Shown: in pieces, positions 10,620 to 18,816 of the stretch | Layout: each line of letters opens with the position of its first letter | Numbering within the stretch: the first letter of the stretch is position 1 | Assembly: GCA_020636905.1 (NCBI GenBank) | Contig: JACJWX010000008.1 | Location: forward strand, 1-64,000 | DNA from: Actinomycetota bacterium | GTDB lineage: Bacteria > Actinomycetota > Thermoleophilia > Miltoncostaeales > Miltoncostaeaceae | DNA length: 64,000 nt | Reading direction: 5' to 3' | Notes under the pieces: generated by a model | Told to the model about the DNA's origin: nothing | What the model saw: only the letters and a program-made list of their open reading frames with translations | The model's database searches: none | Translations under genes and position numbers: made by a program

Positions 10620-13373
10620 ATGCTCATCGGCCGTCAGAGCGAGATCGGCCGGCTCGACGCCGCGCTGACCGAGTGCCTCGCGGGCCATGGCGGGACGCTC
10701 ATCCTGCGGGGTGACGCGGGAGTGGGGAAGACGGCGCTGCTGGAGCATGTCTCCCGCAGGGGATGCGAGGACGGGCTGCGCCTGCTGAGCGGACGCGGGA
10801 CCGATGCCGAGACGGACATCGCGTTCGCGGCGCTCACCGACGTGCTGGGGCCCCTGACGGAGCGGTTCGCCGACCTTCCCCGCCCGCAGGCCGCGGCACT
10901 CGGCGGGGCGCTCGCCCTGGCTCCCACGCGACCCGGTGACCGGCTCGCCGTCTGCGTCGCGACACACGGTGTGCTCAGCGCGACCGCCCGCTCGAACCCC
11001 CTCCTGGTCGCCGTCGACGATGCCCACTGGCTCGACGTGCCGTCACTGGAATGCCTCCTGTTCGCGGCCAGGCGCGGCATCCCGGGAATGCTCCTGGTCA
11101 TCACCACCAGGGAGCCCGCACCGCCGGGGCTCGCGGACGCCGCGTTCGGCCAGCTTGCCGTCGAGGCGCTCCCCCACGAGGACGCGTGGACCATGCTGAA
11201 GATCCGCTCCCCCGACCTGGGTGCGGCGGACGCGGCCCGGGTGCTCGCGACCGCGGCCGGGAACCCCCTCGCGATCGCCGAACTCACCGCCCCGTCAGCG
11301 GAGACCGCCCCCGGCGGGGCGCCGGTGCTCGATACGACGCTGGGCCGGATCTACGGCGCGCGGGTGGGCGCGTTCGACGACGCCACGGCGATGGCGGTCC
11401 TCATCACGTCCCTCTCGGGGTCCGACGAGCTCCGGGCCGTCATACCGGCCCTTCAGGAGCTGGGCCTGGAGGCGGCCACACTCGAAGCCGGTGAGGCCGC
11501 GGGGCTGCTCACCATCGGCGAGGGGCGCGTGCGGTTCGTTCATCCGCTGGCCCGCGCCGCCGTCCGCGACGCAGCGTCGGCCGCGCAGCGCCGCGTCGCG
11601 CACTCGGCCCTCGCGGCGACGCTCGACGACGGTGAGCGCCGGACCCGGCATCGAGCCCTGGCATGCATCGGACCCGATGAGGACGTCGCCGGCGATCTGG
11701 AACGGTCGGGCGATCAGGCGATGGCGCGCCGGGCGCCCGAGTCGGCCGCGCGCTCCTACGAACGCGCGGCCCGCCTCTCGCCCGACCCGTGCCGGTTCTC
11801 ATCGCGGATCGCTCGGGCCGCGACGGCGGCCATGGCCGCGGGCGAGGACGAGCGCGCGCTGCGACTGTGCGACGAGGCCGCAGCCGTATCGACGGACCTC
11901 CACGTGCTCGCCCAGGTGGCGCGTACGCGGGGACAGACGCTGATCTGGCGCGCCCGGGTCGGCGAGTCCGTCGAGGTGCTGCTCGCGCAGGTCGACGCGC
12001 TGGCCGACATCGATCCGGCTGCGGCGGGACGCCTGGTGGCCGAGGCGGCCGTGGCCTGCACCGGACTCGGTGATGCCCCCAGGGCGCTCGCCCTCGCGCG
12101 GCGCGCCGAACGACTGCTCGCGGCCCAGCCCGATCTGGTGCGCGCTCCGGCCGCGGCGACGCGGGCCTTCTCCGTGGCGCTTCGGGGCCACGCGCGCCAC
12201 GCCATGCGCTTGGTCTCACTCGCGGAGTCGCTCGCGGCCGGGGCCGACGCCGTCGAACCCGGCAGCCAGTGGCTCACGGTGTTGTGGCGGGCCCGCCTCA
12301 TGAGCGGTGACCTCGAGGGGGCGACGGACCGTGCGCTGACCGCGGCGGCGGTGGCCCGCGACGCCGGGGCGCTGGGGGCGCTCGCCGGTGCCCTGGTGAT
12401 CGCCGGAGACGGCAAACTGCGACTCGGGGAATGGTCGGACGCCCGGACGCTCCTCGACGAGGGGCTCGACGTCGCGCGTGAAGCCGGGCAGCACCTCTGG
12501 CGGGGATACGGGCTCATCGTCCGATGCCGGCTCGACGCCGCGCGTGGTGAGATCGACCGCGCGCGAGGCGCGGCGGAGGCGGCGCGGGACCTCGCCGAGG
12601 CCACGGGGGTCGCGGCGGGCCGGCGCTACGCGCATGCCGCCCTCGGGTTCATCGCCCTCTCGGATGGAGATCCCGCCGCAGCCGCGGACCACCTTGATGC
12701 GGCCGCCCGCGTCGCCGAAGCGAGCGGGATCCGCGAACAGGTCCTCGTGCCGTGGGGGATCGACTGGGTCGAGGCGAACGTGGCGGCGGGGAGCCCAGAC
12801 CGGCTTCGCCAGGCGCTGGCCTGGGTCGAACGCACGGCCGCCCGGGGTGACGGGCCGCTGTTCGCGGCCATGCTCGAGCGATGCCGGGGGCTCGCGGGGG
12901 ACGACCCCGAGACCCGCCTGGCGCGTGCGGTCGACCTCGAGGCGGCGGCGGGTCAGCCGTTCGAGCAGGCACGGGCACTCCTGGCACATGGCCGCCACCT
13001 GCATCGGGCGCGGCGCAGAATCGAGGCCCGGCGGCAGCTCCGGGCCGCGCGCGAGCTGTTCCGCTCAATGGAGGCCACACCGTGGGCCGCCCAGGCGAAC
13101 GCCGAACTGCGGGCCGCCGGGGGACGTTCGCGAAGCGAACCCGACGGGCCGCTGACGGCGCAGGAGCAGCGGGTCGCCGCCCTGGTCGCGGAGGGCATCA
13201 GCAACCGCGAGGCGGCCGAGCGGCTCTTCCTGTCCCCGAAGACGGTGGAGTTCCACCTCGGCCGCATCTACGCGAAGCTGGGAATCCGCTCGCGCGCCGC
13301 GCTCGCGGGTTGGATCTCATCCGGGGCGGGACAGGAGGAGACCGTCGCGACGAACCGGAACCCGCGGGACTGA
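10620..13373 (+). CDS. LuxR-family ATPase regulator (LAL/MalT-like)
   Basis: 917 aa. N-terminal AAA/STAND ATPase with Walker A GDAGVGKTAL (about residues 31-40) and Walker B LLVAVDDAHWLD. A long helical, TPR-like middle rich in AAR/RAL repeats follows, and a C-terminal LuxR helix-turn-helix (LTAQEQRVAALVAEGISNRE and FLSPKTVEFHLGRIYAKLG). Proteins of this LAL type sense an inducer through the ATPase/TPR part and activate transcription. The target is unknown; the divergent secreted RTX-like gene is the nearest candidate. Terminated by the hairpin overlapping its stop codon. Confidence 0.9.
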   Translation: MLIGRQSEIGRLDAALTECLAGHGGTLILRGDAGVGKTALLEHVSRRGCEDGLRLLSGRGTDAETDIAFAALTDVLGPLTERFADLPRPQAAALGGALALAPTRPGDRLAVCVATHGVLSATARSNPLLVAVDDAHWLDVPSLECLLFAARRGIPGMLLVITTREPAPPGLADAAFGQLAVEALPHEDAWTMLKIRSPDLGAADAARVLATAAGNPLAIAELTAPSAETAPGGAPVLDTTLGRIYGARVGAFDDATAMAVLITSLSGSDELRAVIPALQELGLEAATLEAGEAAGLLTIGEGRVRFVHPLARAAVRDAASAAQRRVAHSALAATLDDGERRTRHRALACIGPDEDVAGDLERSGDQAMARRAPESAARSYERAARLSPDPCRFSSRIARAATAAMAAGEDERALRLCDEAAAVSTDLHVLAQVARTRGQTLIWRARVGESVEVLLAQVDALADIDPAAAGRLVAEAAVACTGLGDAPRALALARRAERLLAAQPDLVRAPAAATRAFSVALRGHARHAMRLVSLAESLAAGADAVEPGSQWLTVLWRARLMSGDLEGATDRALTAAAVARDAGALGALAGALVIAGDGKLRLGEWSDARTLLDEGLDVAREAGQHLWRGYGLIVRCRLDAARGEIDRARGAAEAARDLAEATGVAAGRRYAHAALGFIALSDGDPAAAADHLDAAARVAEASGIREQVLVPWGIDWVEANVAAGSPDRLRQALAWVERTAARGDGPLFAAMLERCRGLAGDDPETRLARAVDLEAAAGQPFEQARALLAHGRHLHRARRRIEARRQLRAARELFRSMEATPWAAQANAELRAAGGRSRSEPDGPLTAQEQRVAALVAEGISNREAAERLFLSPKTVEFHLGRIYAKLGIRSRAALAGWISSGAGQEETVATNRNPRD

Positions 13374-13384
13374 CGTCCCGCGGG
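13361..13384. terminator. Bidirectional hairpin terminator
   Basis: CCCGCGGGAC-TGAC-GTCCCGCGGG: a 10-base perfect stem whose loop contains the stop codon of the LuxR-type gene. It ends 1 base before the stop of the convergent VOC gene, so it can terminate both. Confidence 0.65.
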
Positions 13385-13798
13385 TCACAGCACCTGCTGG
13401 ATGCGGAGCTGATTCCCGGCCGGATCGCGGACCCCGCAATCCCGGATCCCGTAGTCCTGGTCGATGGGTTCCTGGATGACGTCGGCGCCGCTGGCCTGCA
13501 CGCGCTCGAAGAGCGCGTCGAGATCGTCCGTCCCCAGGACGATGCCCGCGAACGTCCTCTTGGCCATCATGGCGCTGATCGCCGCCCGCTCGTCGTCGCT
13601 GACACCGGGGTCGACGACCGCGGGCTGCAGGACGATCGACGTGTCGGGTTGGTTCGGCGGGCCGACCGTGATCCAGCGCATGCCGGCGTAGCCGACGTCG
13701 TTGCGCACCTCGAATCCGAGTACGTCGCGGTAGAAGGCGAGCGATTCGTCCGCATCCTCGAAGGGAAGGAAACTGGCGTGAATGGTGATGGTGGTCAT
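13385..13798 (-). CDS. VOC-superfamily (glyoxalase-like) protein
   Basis: 137 aa, starting MTTITIHASFLPFEDADESL with the paired beta-alpha-beta-beta-beta fold of the VOC family (AFYRDVLGFEVRNDVGYAGM in the first half; GADVIQEPIDQDYGIRDCGV then RDPAGNQLRI in the second). Such proteins include glyoxalases, dioxygenases and antibiotic-binding proteins; the substrate cannot be read from sequence. Its ATG overlaps the stop of the upstream AraC gene (ATGA), and a TAGGCT hexamer 7 bases before the ATG could give a separate leaderless transcript. AraC-VOC pairs are common in actinobacteria. Confidence 0.85.
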   Translation of the reverse strand: MTTITIHASFLPFEDADESLAFYRDVLGFEVRNDVGYAGMRWITVGPPNQPDTSIVLQPAVVDPGVSDDERAAISAMMAKRTFAGIVLGTDDLDALFERVQASGADVIQEPIDQDYGIRDCGVRDPAGNQLRIQQVL

Positions 13799-14256
13799 GT
13801 GGGCGAGCCTACGGTGGGCGGGGGTCCGCCCTCTTCTCGATTCCTGACCGGTCGCATGATCCGCCGCGCCACGCACGGCGGGATGCCCGCCGTGGCGTCC
13901 GCCTGCCACCGATAGACACCGGGCGACACACCCACCAGCTCGGTGAACCGGGTGGTGAAGGTCCCCAGTGACACGGATCCGACCGCGACGGACACCTCGG
14001 TCACGCTGAGGTCCCCGCGACGCAACAGGGTCATGGCGCGCTCGACCCTGCGGGTCATCAGGTACTGGTACGGAGATTCGCCGTAGGCACGTTTGAACTG
14101 GCGGCTCAGGTGGCCGGACGACATGTGCACGTACCGGGCGAGCGTATCGAGGTCCAGCGGCCGGGTGTATTCGCGATCGATGCGGTCCCGGACGCGGCGC
14201 AGCAGCTTGAGGGTCTCGTGTGTGTGGGCGACGGCCGCCCCGGTCCGTCCGGCCAT
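13795..14256 (-). CDS. AraC-family transcriptional regulator
   Basis: 153 aa, nearly only a DNA-binding domain: two helix-turn-helix units (DLDTLARYVHMSSGHLSRQF and LSVTEVSVAVGSVSLGTFTT followed by RFTELVGVSPGVYR). It starts MAGRTGAAVAHTHETLKLLR; no large effector domain precedes it. The stop overlaps the VOC gene start, so it probably regulates that gene or its own operon. Confidence 0.88.
   Translation of the reverse strand: MAGRTGAAVAHTHETLKLLRRVRDRIDREYTRPLDLDTLARYVHMSSGHLSRQFKRAYGESPYQYLMTRRVERAMTLLRRGDLSVTEVSVAVGSVSLGTFTTRFTELVGVSPGVYRWQADATAGIPPCVARRIMRPVRNREEGGPPPTVGSPT
13806..13811 (-). promoter_or_regulatory. -10 element in front of the VOC gene
   Basis: Minus-strand TAGGCT with 7 bases to the VOC ATG, inside the end of the AraC gene. 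It suggests an internal leaderless promoter in addition to readthrough from AraC. Confidence 0.4.
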
Positions 14257-14320
14257 GCGGCCATCGTCACACACTCCCGGGGGGACGTCGATGCCGGGCT
14301 GAGCTCCGGCCGCGGGTGGA

Positions 14321-14602
14321 TCAGGCGCCCGGCTCGACCCCGCAGCGGCGGTCGATCGGCACCCCGCGGTCCGAGTACGCCTCGCCGGTGCGCCGTGGCC
14401 GCCCCACCGCACCCGGACGGACCGGGCCGAGGTCGGTGATCCGCATCTTCGCCCGGCACACCGGCTGGACCACCGCATCGAACGCCGCCTCGGCCGCCGC
14501 GGCCGCTTCGTCCAGGGTGCCGGCGGCGACCAGCACCTCGTGATGCTGGAACGGGCCGTCCCATCCGCTGCTGGCGGCCCACAGGTGGAGTTCGTCGCTC
14601 AT
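14321..14602 (-). CDS. Hypothetical protein (93 aa)
   Basis: Not recognised. Starts MSDELHLWAASSGWDGPFQH, a soluble small protein with an Ala-rich helix (LDEAAAAAEAAFDAVVQPV) and an Arg-rich end. Supported as a gene by a minus-strand TACCCT -10 element (14609-14614) 6 bases before the ATG and by good codon phasing. The next gene upstream on this strand (14619-15074) lies 16 bases away. Confidence 0.5.
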   Translation of the reverse strand: MSDELHLWAASSGWDGPFQHHEVLVAAGTLDEAAAAAEAAFDAVVQPVCRAKMRITDLGPVRPGAVGRPRRTGEAYSDRGVPIDRRCGVEPGA

Positions 14603-14608
14603 CGGCCC

Positions 14609-14614
14609 AGGGTA
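14609..14614 (-). promoter_or_regulatory. -10 element for a leaderless mRNA
   Basis: Minus-strand TACCCT, 6 bases from the ATG of the 93-aa hypothetical gene; no ribosome site is present. Confidence 0.35.
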
Positions 14615-14618
14615 GCGG

Positions 14619-15074
14619 CTATGCCGTCCACCCGAGATGCGGATTCGGCCTCCGCGGCGGAGGGGGTGGTGACGGGGAATGCCCGATCGATTCGAGCCCG
14701 GCCTCCCAGGCGGCGCGGTCTTCGGACGTCGTCGGGGTGATCGCCGACCAGTTCAGGACCCGGGCGGGATCCCCCGGTCCGACGGCCATACGCTGCAGAC
14801 GCGGCAGTCCGGTGGCCGTGTCACGTCGGGAGCGCTCCAGCGCCCGCGTTCCCGCCGGGGAAACGATCTCGGTGGCGCCGCCGTCGACCCAGCCCGTCAG
14901 CGCGTCCATCGCCGCCGCGCGGGGCATCTCGCGGACCCGCACGATTCGTCCCTCGGGTCCGCCGCCCGACGGACCGCCGTGCTCGTGGGCGTGGGTCTGG
15001 CCGATGGCCTCGATCCGCTCGACGTGCGGGTCGCGCTCCGAGAACGGGGTGTAGTGAAGGTTTTCGTCACCCAT
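14619..15074 (-). CDS. Hypothetical protein (151 aa)
   Basis: Not recognised. It starts MGDENLHYTPFSERDPHVER, is soluble, and has no clear domain; a Pro run (PSPPPPPPRRP) lies near the C-terminus. The middle (MDALTGWVDGGATEIVSPAG) could be a small alpha/beta fold. The neighbour downstream on the same strand is the 93-aa gene, 16 bases away. Confidence 0.45.
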   Translation of the reverse strand: MGDENLHYTPFSERDPHVERIEAIGQTHAHEHGGPSGGGPEGRIVRVREMPRAAAMDALTGWVDGGATEIVSPAGTRALERSRRDTATGLPRLQRMAVGPGDPARVLNWSAITPTTSEDRAAWEAGLESIGHSPSPPPPPRRPNPHLGWTA

Positions 15075-15107
15075 CTGCCGTCACTATCGGCGGCGCGGGC
15101 CGGGTCT

Positions 15108-15575
15108 TCAGCGTTTGCCGAATCGCCCGGGCAGACGGGGCGCCGTGTCGGAAACCATGAGCTGCACGGCCGCTCCTGCGAGTGCCACCAGGCAACCGAC
15201 GACGGCGAGGTAGATCCCGAGCTGACGCGAGAGTTCGGCGGCGGGATCGGGGAGCACGATCGCACGAAATGCGACTGCGACGACCGAGGCCGAGGCACCC
15301 AGCACCGCGACGATGGACAGGAGGCCGATACCGCCTCCGTCGAGGGCGATCACGTCGCGGGAGTCGAGCAGGACCGCCAGCGACGCGAGTCCGCAGAGCG
15401 CCACACCCGCGAGCACGATCCTGGCGGCGATCGTCGCATCCCAGCCCGTGACCGAGTTGGGGCTCAGGGGAGGCGCGAGATCCGGCTCGTACCAGGGGAG
15501 AAACACCACGACGGCTGCGACGATCGAGCCGGCGAGCGCGGTGAGCGGGGGGAGGATCGGTCGGTGAGGCGGCAT
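15108..15575 (-). CDS. Small integral membrane protein (about 155 aa)
   Basis: Four predicted membrane helices: LTALAGSIVAAVVVFLPW, IVLAGVALCGLASLAVLL, LLSIVAVLGASASVVAVAF and LAVVGCLVALAGAAVQLMV. The first loop has the pattern FLPWYEPDL...GWDATIAAR, similar to other actinobacterial four-helix proteins in which a W-rich loop precedes an SGWD/GWD motif; the protein at 16262 has the related FFPWIGIAN...SGWDTMPSP. Function unknown. Start uncertain: the ATG at 15575 has no good ribosome site. Confidence 0.55.
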   Translation of the reverse strand: MPPHRPILPPLTALAGSIVAAVVVFLPWYEPDLAPPLSPNSVTGWDATIAARIVLAGVALCGLASLAVLLDSRDVIALDGGGIGLLSIVAVLGASASVVAVAFRAIVLPDPAAELSRQLGIYLAVVGCLVALAGAAVQLMVSDTAPRLPGRFGKR

Positions 15576-15682
15576 CGGCAGGAAGGACTCGACAGGTTCA
15601 GGACGCTCGATGCTAGAGGAATCGGGTCGCCGGCCCCGTGAGACGGGGGCGGCGACCGGCGGGACGCCACTGGCCACGGTGC

Positions 15683-15688
15683 TAGGCT
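15683..15688 (+). promoter_or_regulatory. Candidate -10 for the GYD-domain operon
   Basis: TAGGCT about 41 bases upstream of the TTG start at 15730, leaving a leader that contains the AAGGGGGGA ribosome site. Confidence 0.35.
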
Positions 15689-15729
15689 CGTGGGGTTGGA
15701 CGCCGCAGGCACCACGCAAGGGGGGAAAG

Positions 15730-16014
15730 TTGCCGACCTACATCCTGTTGAGCACGCTCAGCCCGCATGGCGTCGGTACGTTGAAGGCCAATCCGAGTCG
15801 GCTTCTGGAAGTCAACGACGAGATCGAGCAGATGGGCGCGAGGGTCGTCGACCAGTGGGCGGTTCTCGGTCCGTACGACTTCGTCAACATCGTCGAAGCA
15901 CCCGACGAGAAGACCATCGCCCGCGTGTCGATGGAACTCGCGGCTCGCGGCACGGCGCACTTCCAGACGCTGACCGCGATCCCGGTTGAAGAGTTCCTCT
16001 CGGTTCTGAAGTAG
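15730..16014 (+). CDS. GYD-domain protein
   Basis: 94 aa from a TTG start preceded by a G-rich ribosome site. The sequence PTYILLSTLSPHGVGTLKAN, VVDQWAVLGPYDFVNIVEAP and ELAARGTAHFQTLTAIPVEE fits the GYD family: small ferredoxin-like dimers with the LGPYDFV signature (GxYD). Their role is unclear; they resemble regulatory-fold or monooxygenase-like subunits. First gene of a short run with 16019, 16262 and 16651, which are spaced or overlapped like an operon. Confidence 0.75.
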   Translation: MPTYILLSTLSPHGVGTLKANPSRLLEVNDEIEQMGARVVDQWAVLGPYDFVNIVEAPDEKTIARVSMELAARGTAHFQTLTAIPVEEFLSVLK

Positions 16015-16018
16015 CGCC

Positions 16019-16252
16019 ATGAGTCCCCGTGCAAGCCGTCGCGGTTGGCTGCTGGTGTGGGGGCTCATCGGTGTCGCCGCCTCTCGCGTGGCCTCGCGCA
16101 CGGATCGGGTTCGGTCACTCCGCTGGCGTCTTTGCGGAGCGGATCCGGTCGACGCGTTCCGGGCCGCGCCGTGCTACCGGAACGACGGGGACAACGGAGA
16201 CCGGGAGACGAGCGACGACTCCGTCGCGGCGCCGATGATCCCCAACAGGTAA
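16019..16252 (+). CDS. Small hypothetical protein (77 aa)
   Basis: Not recognised. It begins MSPRASRRGWLLVWGLIGVA with one hydrophobic stretch followed by a basic tail, and it has a paired-Cys pattern (RLCGADPVDAFRAAPCYRND). It starts 4 bases after the GYD stop, and its own stop overlaps the AAGGAG ribosome site of the next gene; that packing is the main support for it being real. Confidence 0.45.
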   Translation: MSPRASRRGWLLVWGLIGVAASRVASRTDRVRSLRWRLCGADPVDAFRAAPCYRNDGDNGDRETSDDSVAAPMIPNR

Positions 16253-16261
16253 GGAGCGGTC

Positions 16262-16654
16262 GTGAACCCGTCCGAGCTGTCGACCGAACAGCGCATGCTG
16301 GGCGCCGCCGGGGCGCTGGTGCTCTACGCGATCAGCCTGCTGTTCTTCCCCTGGATCGGCATCGCCAACCAGACGGCGTCCGGCTGGGACACCATGCCGT
16401 CCCCCTGGATCGCGTTGTTGCTGGCGCTCGTGGGCGCCGGCGCCCTCGCCGCCGCGGCGTTCGACATCGAGATCCCCGTGACGATCGCGCCGATCCCGCT
16501 GGCCGCCTACTGCAGCTCGGTCGTCGCCATCATGACGTTCGCCGTGCTCCTGGAGGTGACCTCGCGCAAGTGGGGGCTGCTCCTGGCCGCGGTCTTCGCC
16601 GTGGTCGGTGTAATGCTGTCGGTCTGGTTGTGGCGGGAGCAGGATCGGTCATGA
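16262..16654 (+). CDS. Four-helix membrane protein (130 aa)
   Basis: GTG start with AAGGAG 5 bases upstream. Four hydrophobic helices (ALVLYAISLLFFPWIGI, WIALLLALVGAGALAAAAF, AAYCSSVVAIMTFAVLLEV, LLLAAVFAVVGVMLSVWLW). The loop FFPWIGIANQTASGWDTM resembles that of the membrane protein at 15108. The function is unknown. Its stop overlaps the start of the next gene as ATGA. Confidence 0.7.
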   Translation: MNPSELSTEQRMLGAAGALVLYAISLLFFPWIGIANQTASGWDTMPSPWIALLLALVGAGALAAAAFDIEIPVTIAPIPLAAYCSSVVAIMTFAVLLEVTSRKWGLLLAAVFAVVGVMLSVWLWREQDRS

Positions 16655-16911
16655 CCCTGCAGGGCGGCGCCCGCGCGGCTGCCAGGACCGCGGTGGACGC
16701 GATGAAGCGCGTTGGCGGTGACGCCGCCGAGACGAGCCGCGGTATCGGCCTCCGCCGTCGCTTCGCGGTCCTCGCCGAAACGCTCGGGGCCACGGTGTAC
16801 CGGCAGCGTGACGGCGAAGCCGGTCTCGAGCCGGAGATCGACCGGTTGGTCGAGGAGATGCGCCAGGTCGTGGCCCGGCTCGACGCCGCGGACGGCACCG
16901 ACCCCGACTGA
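16651..16911 (+). CDS. Hypothetical helical protein (86 aa)
   Basis: ATG overlaps the preceding stop (ATGA). Fully helical and charged; the C-terminal half (LEPEIDRLVEEMRQVVARLD) looks like a coiled coil. Not recognised. Probably translated together with the membrane protein upstream, and may bind to it. Confidence 0.55.
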   Translation: MTLQGGARAAARTAVDAMKRVGGDAAETSRGIGLRRRFAVLAETLGATVYRQRDGEAGLEPEIDRLVEEMRQVVARLDAADGTDPD

Positions 16912-16924
16912 AGGGGCGGCCGGC

Positions 16925-18715
16925 TCAGCCCCCGGGTGCCGTGGTCCGGGTCCTGGGAACGGCGCCCAGCGTCATGCTGGTGGTGAGTCCGGGGCGTCCG
17001 AACCGCGTCCGCGCGACGACCTCGAAGGTGTACGTGCCGGTTGCGTAGCCGGTGCCGAGGCGCCGCCCCCAGAGCACCAGACGCGTCCCCCGCCGGAACA
17101 GGCGATTCCGGGCGATCACCGCGCGCACCCGGCCCGCTGAATCGCGCGCCCGCACCGTCACACGGGCGGGTCGGGAAAGGGTGAATCGGATGCGCACCCG
17201 CGGCACGCTGCGGCGGCCCACGCGAACCAGGGTGGGGCGGACATGCAGATTGCCGAGCGTCCGGTCGACGAGCACTGAGCGCCCCCCGAGGGTCGCATCG
17301 CCGCCGGATGGCGCCAGCTCGGCGGTGATCCGGTACCGGCCGTCCCCGATCTTGAGGGCCTTCGGGTTCAGCCCCACCGGATGGCGCCCGGCCTCGACCG
17401 GGCCGTCGAAGAGCGTGCGGCGGGCGCTGCCCCGTCGGCGTGTGAGGGTCACGATCAGGCGGCCCGGTTCGTTCGCGGTGACCTCCACCGTCTGGCGATC
17501 GTCCACCCCGTCGCCGTTCGGTGTCAGGCGCTGCACCACCGGCGCGACGCGCACCCCCCGATAGGTGACCAGAAGCGCCGTCGTGATCGAGCGCGGCGAC
17601 GACCAGGGGACGGCGTGGCGGCCGTCGAGCACCAGCTGGGCGCTGCCCCCGGCATCCATGGCGAACGCCGTCTCGGATCCCAGCCGGTCCATCAGCCGGG
17701 CCAGCTCGGCGACCGTGAGGCCGCGGCTTCCCTGCGCGGGGCCCTCCGCCGCGACGATCATCCACGTGCCCTGCGCGCCCACGCCCACGGCGGTCCGTGC
17801 CGTGCGCTGAGTCAGCTGGGCGATGCTGAAGCCTTCACCGGCCGCGTTGACGGCCCTGCCGTTCTCGACCAGGCGGGGCCCACCCCCGATGGCGAGCGCG
17901 TCAGCCGGGAGGCCCTCGATGGTCGGGTCGATGCGCACGCGGGTTCCCAGCGGAAGGGCCTGAACCAGCGTGCGACGGGCGGCACCGACCCCCGTCAGCA
18001 CGACGCCGTCCTTCTGCAGCGTGGTTCCCCCGCCGGTGTTGAGCGCAACCACCACCCCGGCCATCGGCACGTTCGGCCTGAGCGCGCTGGGATTCGTCAG
18101 CCGGACGACCACGTCGGACCGGCTCGACCCGGTCGGTGTCGTGTTGCCGAACGCCGGGGTGTAGAGCACCACCTCGCTGCCGCGTTCCGGGGGCCGGTTC
18201 ATTCCGGCGATGCGGCCGCCGGTCGCGAGGTCGCCGCCGTCGGCGTCGACCGGCGTCCAGGTGCCGGTGAACTCCAGATGCATGGTGGACAGTCCGCCCT
18301 CGGGGTCCATGACCAGCGCGCTGCGCGTGGGTTCGGGTTCACTGGCCAGGCCGTCGTCCGTGGTCACCGTGAGTCCGCTCGGGTACGACCAGGTCGTGTT
18401 GAAGAAATCGCCGTTCACGCCCACCGCGGCTCCCATCGGTGCCCCGTCGGTGACCGCCGTCGACAGGGCTCCCCGCCGTCCGGTGGCGCCGGCGACGAGC
18501 ACCGGCGAAAGCCCGACCTTCGGACGACGCAGCGCCCGCACCACATGGATGACCTGGGGGCCCGACTGCACGATGCGCTGGTGCACGATGCCGGGTGCGA
18601 CCTGCTCGACCTTCGGCTCGGGCAGCGGGATCGACTCGACGACGGGCGCCCCCGCCGCCGGCGCGGCGAGCGCGAGCAGGGACGCAGCGGGAGTGAGGGC
18701 GGCACGGATCCACAT
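16925..18715 (-). CDS. Secreted phosphodiester glycosidase (NAGPA/DUF2233 family)
   Basis: 596 aa. A signal peptide (MWIRAALTPAASLLALAAPA) is followed by the NAGPA-like catalytic domain with GVNGDFFNTTWSYPSGL and, near its end, the signature LGSETAFAMDAGGSAQLVLD. The last 200 residues form beta-sandwich repeats like FlgD/Big domains (VQRLTPNGDGVDDRQTVEVT). The family cleaves sugar phosphodiesters, for example uncovering capped N-acetylglucosamine in phage or cell-wall polymers; the substrate here is unknown. A TACCCT hexamer 9 bases before the ATG suggests leaderless initiation. Divergent from a PhoR-like kinase. Confidence 0.85.
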   Translation of the reverse strand: MWIRAALTPAASLLALAAPAAGAPVVESIPLPEPKVEQVAPGIVHQRIVQSGPQVIHVVRALRRPKVGLSPVLVAGATGRRGALSTAVTDGAPMGAAVGVNGDFFNTTWSYPSGLTVTTDDGLASEPEPTRSALVMDPEGGLSTMHLEFTGTWTPVDADGGDLATGGRIAGMNRPPERGSEVVLYTPAFGNTTPTGSSRSDVVVRLTNPSALRPNVPMAGVVVALNTGGGTTLQKDGVVLTGVGAARRTLVQALPLGTRVRIDPTIEGLPADALAIGGGPRLVENGRAVNAAGEGFSIAQLTQRTARTAVGVGAQGTWMIVAAEGPAQGSRGLTVAELARLMDRLGSETAFAMDAGGSAQLVLDGRHAVPWSSPRSITTALLVTYRGVRVAPVVQRLTPNGDGVDDRQTVEVTANEPGRLIVTLTRRRGSARRTLFDGPVEAGRHPVGLNPKALKIGDGRYRITAELAPSGGDATLGGRSVLVDRTLGNLHVRPTLVRVGRRSVPRVRIRFTLSRPARVTVRARDSAGRVRAVIARNRLFRRGTRLVLWGRRLGTGYATGTYTFEVVARTRFGRPGLTTSMTLGAVPRTRTTAPGG

Positions 18716-18724
18716 CGGGGCCGC

Positions 18725-18730
18725 AGGGTA
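18725..18730 (-). promoter_or_regulatory. -10 element before the phosphodiester glycosidase
   Basis: Minus-strand TACCCT with 9 bases to the ATG; no ribosome site. Confidence 0.35.
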
Positions 18731-18816
18731 GCGAGACCACCCGGATGGGCGCGAACGGTCTCGGTCCGTCGCACCACGATCGGCACGTCGCCGCGGGACC
18801 CGCGATACTTCGCCCG

